5,291 nt of DNA from Pseudomonadota bacterium. GTDB lineage: Bacteria > Pseudomonadota > Alphaproteobacteria > Acetobacterales > Acetobacteraceae. Below the pieces are notes generated by a model. That model had not been told where the DNA came from. It saw only the letters and a list, made by a program, of their open reading frames with translations, and searched no databases. The stretch spans positions 1 to 5,291 of the forward strand of contig JAKBCD010000183.1 in assembly GCA_021808205.1 (NCBI GenBank), written 5' to 3'. Made by a program: the position numbers and the translations under genes. Each line of letters starts with the position of its first letter. The stretch's first letter is position 1. Below, piece by piece: positions 1 through 5,291 of this stretch.

Positions 1-3
1 GCT

Positions 4-600
4 CTAGCCCGGCGGGGTGGTGAGCGCCACGGAGCCGGGCGGAAACCGCGCCGGATATTCCAGCGGCCCATTGTAACCTAGCGCCCTTATCCGCGCGGTC
101 AGCCTGTCCACTTGGCTTTGCGGCGGGTTCGGGTTGCGCATCAGCAACGACACGATGCTCATGTTTGGCGTGGCGACGATGAACCAGCCATAATCCTTGC
201 CATGGTCCAGAATCCAATAAGTGTAGGGCAGGGTGAAGACATCCCAAACCCGGTAGCGCACGAGAATTTTATTGTTCTGCCCAGGGTCCAGCACGGCGAC
301 GGTGCCTTGGAAGGAGCGTTCCTTGCCCTCGGGTGTACCCGTTCGGCATGCGTCGCGCTGTACGAGCTGGCCTTTGGCATTGGCCAGATAAGACGTTGTG
401 CCCGCCACGCAACCGTCTGTCAGATGCGTCGGTTCACGGGTGATTTCATACCATCGGCCGGTGTAAAGCTGCGCCATATCCACGCTGGCCACCGGCTCTG
501 GGGCGGGTGTTTGGTCTACCTGCCCAGTGGCGCAGCCGGCCAGCGGGAGGATCAGGAACAGCGTAAGCCGCCAGCTTGCGGGGCGATGTTCTAGGGTCAT
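4..600 (-). CDS. Lipocalin-family outer-membrane lipoprotein (Blc-like)
   Basis: This 198-residue protein is predicted to be a lipid-anchored lipocalin, a beta-barrel that binds small hydrophobic ligands in bacterial envelopes. The N-terminus is a lipoprotein signal: basic residues near R6-R11, a hydrophobic run LTLFLILPLA and a lipobox LAGC with the lipidated Cys at 23. Ala at +2 suggests sorting to the outer membrane. A short Pro/Ala linker leads to the lipocalin GxW motif, YTGRWYEITREP, with G48 and W50. The later DYGWFIVATPN segment (about 137-146) is the usual sixth to seventh strand region, and RIRALGYN near the end is the typical C-terminal helix. C64 and C85 could form a disulfide. 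I chose the ATG at 600 because the signal peptide then starts correctly and a weak AGG lies 5 bases upstream. The frame stays open to an ATG at 672, but that codon lies inside the ssb terminator hairpin. The ligand is unknown and no convincing promoter was found in 601-660. Confidence 0.9.
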   Translation of the reverse strand: MTLEHRPASWRLTLFLILPLAGCATGQVDQTPAPEPVASVDMAQLYTGRWYEITREPTHLTDGCVAGTTSYLANAKGQLVQRDACRTGTPEGKERSFQGTVAVLDPGQNNKILVRYRVWDVFTLPYTYWILDHGKDYGWFIVATPNMSIVSLLMRNPNPPQSQVDRLTARIRALGYNGPLEYPARFPPGSVALTTPPG

Positions 601-659
601 AGAACCTAATACGCATGCCAGAGGCAGCCGGATCACAACGGGTGCGGCATTGGTAAATA

Positions 660-685
660 CAAAAGGCCGCATTGCTGCGGCCCTT
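660..685 (-). terminator. Rho-independent terminator of ssb
   Basis: Read on the minus strand, a 7-bp perfect stem GGCCGCA/TGCGGCC (676-682 with 665-671) closes on a GCAA loop (672-675), a stable GNRA tetraloop, and is followed by TTTTGTATTT. It starts about 35 bases after the ssb stop codon. On the plus strand the hairpin is followed only by a short CTT, so it should act mainly in the ssb direction. It separates ssb from the lipocalin gene, which therefore needs its own promoter or read-through. Confidence 0.88.
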
Positions 686-716
686 CATGGATGCTGATTT
701 GCAAAATTGGCGGTGC

Positions 717-1211
717 TCAGAACGGAATTTCGTCGTCCAGATCATTGCCGGGGCGCGTATCCCAGCCGCCCACGGCCCGCGCGGCCGGCTTGGCTGCGGG
801 TGCGGATGTAGCCGCGCGCGGGGCATAATCCTCGCCGCCGCCCATGCCGGCATTGCCGGAGGGGCGGTCCAGCAGCACCAGCTCGCCGTTGAAGCGGCCG
901 ATCATGATCTCTGTGGTGTAACGCTCCTGGCCGGACTGGTCGGTCCATTTGCGGGTCTGCAGCTTACCTTCCAGGTAAACCTTGGAGCCCTTGCGCAGAT
1001 ATTTTTCCGCCACCTCGCCCAGGCGCTCATTCATGATAACCACCCGGTGCCACTCGGTCAGTTCCTTGCGCTCGCCGCTGGCTTTATCGTTCCAGGTCTC
1101 GGAGGTGGCCACCGCAAGGTTCACGATCTTCATGCCGGCCTGCGTGTTGCGGATTTCCGGGTCGCGCCCCAGATTTCCCACGATCGTCACCTTGTTTACA
1201 CTACCAGCCAT
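717..1211 (-). CDS. ssb: Single-stranded DNA-binding protein SSB
   Basis: This 164-residue protein binds single-stranded DNA as a tetramer during replication, recombination and repair. The OB-fold covers about residues 4-115: [17 protein letters not shown] at the start, TEWHRVV at 52-58, [12 protein letters not shown] at 71-82 and [16 protein letters not shown] after it. W40, W54 and W89 match the DNA-stacking tryptophans of E. coli SSB. The position of E. coli Phe60 is Met60 here. A short linker rich in Ala, Gly and Pro leads to the conserved acidic tip DLDDEIPF, which docks partner proteins such as repair and replication factors. The ATG at 1211 is chosen because MAGSVNKV is the family's usual start and AGAGGG lies about 4 bases upstream; the open frame continues to a GTG at 1292 that lies in the promoter. 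The gene is divergent from uvrA, an arrangement also found in E. coli. Confidence 0.98.
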   Translation of the reverse strand: MAGSVNKVTIVGNLGRDPEIRNTQAGMKIVNLAVATSETWNDKASGERKELTEWHRVVIMNERLGEVAEKYLRKGSKVYLEGKLQTRKWTDQSGQERYTTEIMIGRFNGELVLLDRPSGNAGMGGGEDYAPRAATSAPAAKPAARAVGGWDTRPGNDLDDEIPF

Positions 1212-1215
1212 CAGA

Positions 1216-1221
1216 CCCTCT
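1216..1221 (-). promoter_or_regulatory. Ribosome binding site of ssb
   Basis: AGAGGG on the minus strand ends 4 bases before the ATG at 1211. It supports this start over the upstream GTG at 1292. Confidence 0.75.
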
Positions 1222-1273
1222 ACAACCCAAAATTGCACACCAGGATAGCGCATCCGACACGCGGAGGCCAGCG

Positions 1274-1302
1274 TTGCTTTATATACGCACACCTCCTAAT
1301 CT
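1274..1302 (+). promoter_or_regulatory. Candidate uvrA promoter
   Basis: TTGCTT (1274-1279) and TAATCT (1297-1302) are separated by 17 bp, and the start point would fall near 1308, at the first base of the LexA box. The -10 match is poor (three of six bases), so this is tentative. The location is the one expected for a LexA-repressed promoter. It occupies the same DNA as the ssb promoter on the other strand. Confidence 0.35.
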
Positions 1303-1307
1303 GACAA
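1278..1307 (-). promoter_or_regulatory. Predicted sigma-70-type promoter of ssb
   Basis: On the minus strand the -35 box TTGTCA (1307-1302, five of six consensus bases) is followed after 18 bp by TATAAA (1283-1278, five of six). A TATATA at 16 bp spacing overlaps it. Transcription would start near 1271, giving a leader of about 60 bases before the ssb ATG. The -35 box directly abuts the LexA operator at 1308-1322. The assignment rests on sequence match only. Confidence 0.6.
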
Positions 1308-1322
1308 GAACATTGCACGAAC
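1308..1322 (+). promoter_or_regulatory. LexA (SOS) box, alphaproteobacterial type
   Basis: The sequence GAAC-ATTGCAC-GAAC is an exact GAAC-N7-GAAC direct repeat, equal to GTTC-N7-GTTC on the minus strand. This is the LexA operator known for Alphaproteobacteria, distinct from the palindromic CTG-N10-CAG of enterobacteria. It lies 14 bases before the uvrA start codon and immediately upstream of the ssb -35 box. LexA bound here should block uvrA initiation or early elongation; its effect on ssb is less certain. The exact match in front of a classic SOS gene makes the call strong. Confidence 0.9.
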
Positions 1323-1326
1323 ATCC

Positions 1327-1333
1327 GAGGCGG
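1327..1333 (+). promoter_or_regulatory. Ribosome binding site of uvrA
   Basis: GAGGCGG lies just before the ATG at 1337, with GAGG spaced 6 bases from it. It decides for this start over the in-frame ATG at 1274, which would put the LexA box inside the coding region. Confidence 0.75.
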
Positions 1334-1336
1334 ATC

Positions 1337-4222
<2,886 letters not shown>

Positions 4223-4227
4223 GGCGC

Positions 4228-4947
4228 ATGAACCGTTTTCGCCAGTTCATCGGCAGTTGGATCGCCGATTTCCTTACCCAGCAAGTACAGGCTCCCCCAG
4301 CCTTGCCGGTGGATATCGCCGCATTGCAAACGCTGCTGCGCAAGGCGGATGTGATTCTGGTGGAGGGCAACCTGCGGATCAGCGCCATCATCAAATATCT
4401 CACCCAATCTACCTGGTCGCATGCCGTGCTCTATGCCGGGGAGGGCATGTGCATCGAGGCCGATGTGGTGCTTGGCGTACGGAAATTTCCCTTGGCCGAG
4501 CTGTCGCCTTACCATATCCGCATCTGCCGTCCCATCAGCATCACGCCGGAAGATGCGGACAGGATCATCGCCCATGCCGCCGCGCGCATCGGCGTGCAAT
4601 ATGATTTGAAGCATGTGTTCGATCTGGCGCGCTACATGGTGCCATTACCCATGCCGCAATCCTGGCGCCGCCGCGCCATCGCGCTGGGCTCGGCCGATCC
4701 CAGCCGCGCCATTTGTTCCACACTCATCGCCGAAGCCTTCCAGACGGTGGGCTACCCGATTCTGCCGGAACCCCCGCCAGCACCACCAACCGGCCAGGCG
4801 GCCAGCAACATGGTGCGTGAAATTTTTCACATTCGCGATACCGGACTGTTCACCCCGAGGGATTTCGATATCTCACCCTATTTCCAGATCATTAAGCCAG
4901 ATATGCCGCGCCGTTTCGATCATCATGATCTGGTCTGGGTGACGTAG
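4228..4947 (+). CDS. YiiX/YebB-like permuted NlpC/P60 cysteine hydrolase (lipo-like protein)
   Basis: This 239-residue protein resembles the circularly permuted NlpC/P60 (papain-like) group often annotated as lipo-like or YiiX/YebB-like. In this group the catalytic His precedes the Cys. Seen here are DVILVEGN (41-48), IKYLTQSTWSHAVLYAG with the likely catalytic H65, E77 in CIEADV, YDLKHVFDLARY (125-136), and AICSTLIAEAF with the likely nucleophile C163. FTPRDFDISPYF (208-219) is a further family-like block. Relatives act as amidases, proteases or acyl-transfer enzymes on peptides or lipids, but this subgroup's substrate is not known to me. There is no signal peptide or clear membrane span; the first 20 residues could form an amphipathic helix, so a cytoplasmic or membrane-edge location is likely. 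It starts five bases after uvrA, so it is probably co-transcribed with uvrA. No terminator is visible after it. The family call is fairly sure, the activity inferred. Confidence 0.85.
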   Translation: MNRFRQFIGSWIADFLTQQVQAPPALPVDIAALQTLLRKADVILVEGNLRISAIIKYLTQSTWSHAVLYAGEGMCIEADVVLGVRKFPLAELSPYHIRICRPISITPEDADRIIAHAAARIGVQYDLKHVFDLARYMVPLPMPQSWRRRAIALGSADPSRAICSTLIAEAFQTVGYPILPEPPPAPPTGQAASNMVREIFHIRDTGLFTPRDFDISPYFQIIKPDMPRRFDHHDLVWVT

Positions 4948-5002
4948 CCGCGAGCGGGCGGACATGGACGCTGCCGTGCCGATGCATTAGCATGCCAACC
5001 AC

Positions 5003-5291
5003 ATGCCGCCGCACCAAACCCACCCGTTGCTCCCTTTCCCGGGCATTGCGCTGCTCACTTGGTTTGGAACCATCGCCTGTCTGGACCGGCGGCAAAATAA
5101 ATTGGTGCATGTGGGGTTTGAGGCGCTGGCACCATGGCATATTCCCCTTGGCCTGCGGCCAGAGCCCGTCGCGGGTGCGGCACTTTACATAGGCGATGCG
5201 CGTCTGACCGACGTTCTGGCGGCACTTCCTCCCATCATCATCTGCGGCGGCGCGCAGGCCAATTGCGTTACCCTCTATGGCGGCCAGAATT
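5003..5291 (+). CDS. Unrecognised protein, N-terminal part (runs off the window)
   Basis: An open frame starts at the ATG at 5003, 12 bases after an in-frame TAG at 4988, and continues without a stop to the window edge (96 codons seen). The translation looks like a real protein: alternating hydrophobic and polar segments such as FGTIACLDRRQNKLVHVGFE (21-40), AALYIGDARL and LPPIIICGGAQANCVTLYG. It reads as beta-rich and has no signal peptide or catalytic motif that I recognise. The start is uncertain because no good Shine-Dalgarno lies before 5003. A competing frame (4992-5192) gives an Arg/Cys/Trp-rich translation typical of a shadow frame. The gene follows the cysteine hydrolase by 55 bases on the same strand, so it may belong to the uvrA transcript or have its own promoter. 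No function is assigned. Confidence 0.6.
   Translation, partial: MPPHQTHPLLPFPGIALLTWFGTIACLDRRQNKLVHVGFEALAPWHIPLGLRPEPVAGAALYIGDARLTDVLAALPPIIICGGAQANCVTLYGGQN

Noticed and set aside
112..594. Plus-strand open frame of 160 codons opposite the lipocalin gene
   Set aside because: It overlaps a well-supported lipocalin on the other strand and its translation has no family-like motifs; it is an antisense shadow frame of GC-rich DNA.
1212..1292. Upstream GTG giving SSB 27 extra residues
   Set aside because: The extension overlaps the predicted ssb promoter, while MAGSVNKV at 1211 is the family's normal start with its own ribosome binding site.
1290..1297. CACCTCCT, identical to the anti-Shine-Dalgarno end of 16S rRNA (AGGAGGTG on the other strand)
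   Set aside because: It falls in the spacer of the predicted ssb promoter, is probably not transcribed from either promoter, and has no start codon at a useful distance; likely chance.
1274..1336. Upstream ATG giving UvrA 21 extra residues
   Set aside because: It would place the LexA box and the ribosome binding site inside the coding region, and the extra residues do not look like UvrA.
4982..4993. Small inverted repeat ATGC-ATTA-GCAT before the last gene
   Set aside because: A 4-bp AT-containing stem with no T-tract is too weak to call a terminator or operator.
4992..5192. Plus-strand open frame of 66 codons after the hydrolase
   Set aside because: Its Arg/Ser/Cys/Trp-rich translation looks like a shadow; the overlapping frame from 5003 is more protein-like and stays open to the window edge.

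Overview
The window looks like chromosomal DNA from a GC-rich alphaproteobacterium. The evidence is a GAAC-N7-GAAC direct repeat (the alphaproteobacterial LexA box) upstream of uvrA, the CPVS variant of the first UvrA zinc finger, the VVIxNE-type insertion in SSB, and a lipo-like permuted NlpC/P60 protein of a type I associate with alphaproteobacteria. Acetobacteraceae or a related Rhodospirillales group is possible from the style of the lipocalin and SSB, but that is a recollection and not proven here.

Layout from left to right. Minus strand, 4-600: an outer-membrane lipoprotein of the lipocalin (Blc-like) family. Minus strand, 660-685: a rho-independent terminator belonging to ssb. Minus strand, 717-1211: ssb, the single-stranded DNA-binding protein. 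From 1212 to 1336 is a 125-bp divergent control region holding one LexA box (1308-1322), a good ssb promoter and a weaker candidate uvrA promoter on the same DNA. Plus strand, 1337-4222: intact uvrA. Plus strand, 4228-4947: a permuted NlpC/P60 (YiiX/YebB-like) cysteine hydrolase, five bases after uvrA and probably translationally coupled to it. Plus strand, 5003 to the window edge: the N-terminus of an unrecognised protein.

The core is the classic divergent ssb/uvrA pair of DNA repair. UvrA finds helix-distorting damage for nucleotide excision repair, and SSB protects single-stranded DNA and recruits repair proteins through its acidic tail. The single LexA operator sits at the predicted uvrA start and abuts the ssb -35 box, so SOS control of uvrA is expected and some effect on ssb is possible. 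If the uvrA message reads through, the cysteine hydrolase would be under SOS control as well. That is the least ordinary feature of the window. No mobile element, CRISPR array, tRNA or rRNA was seen, and no wholly new system is evident.
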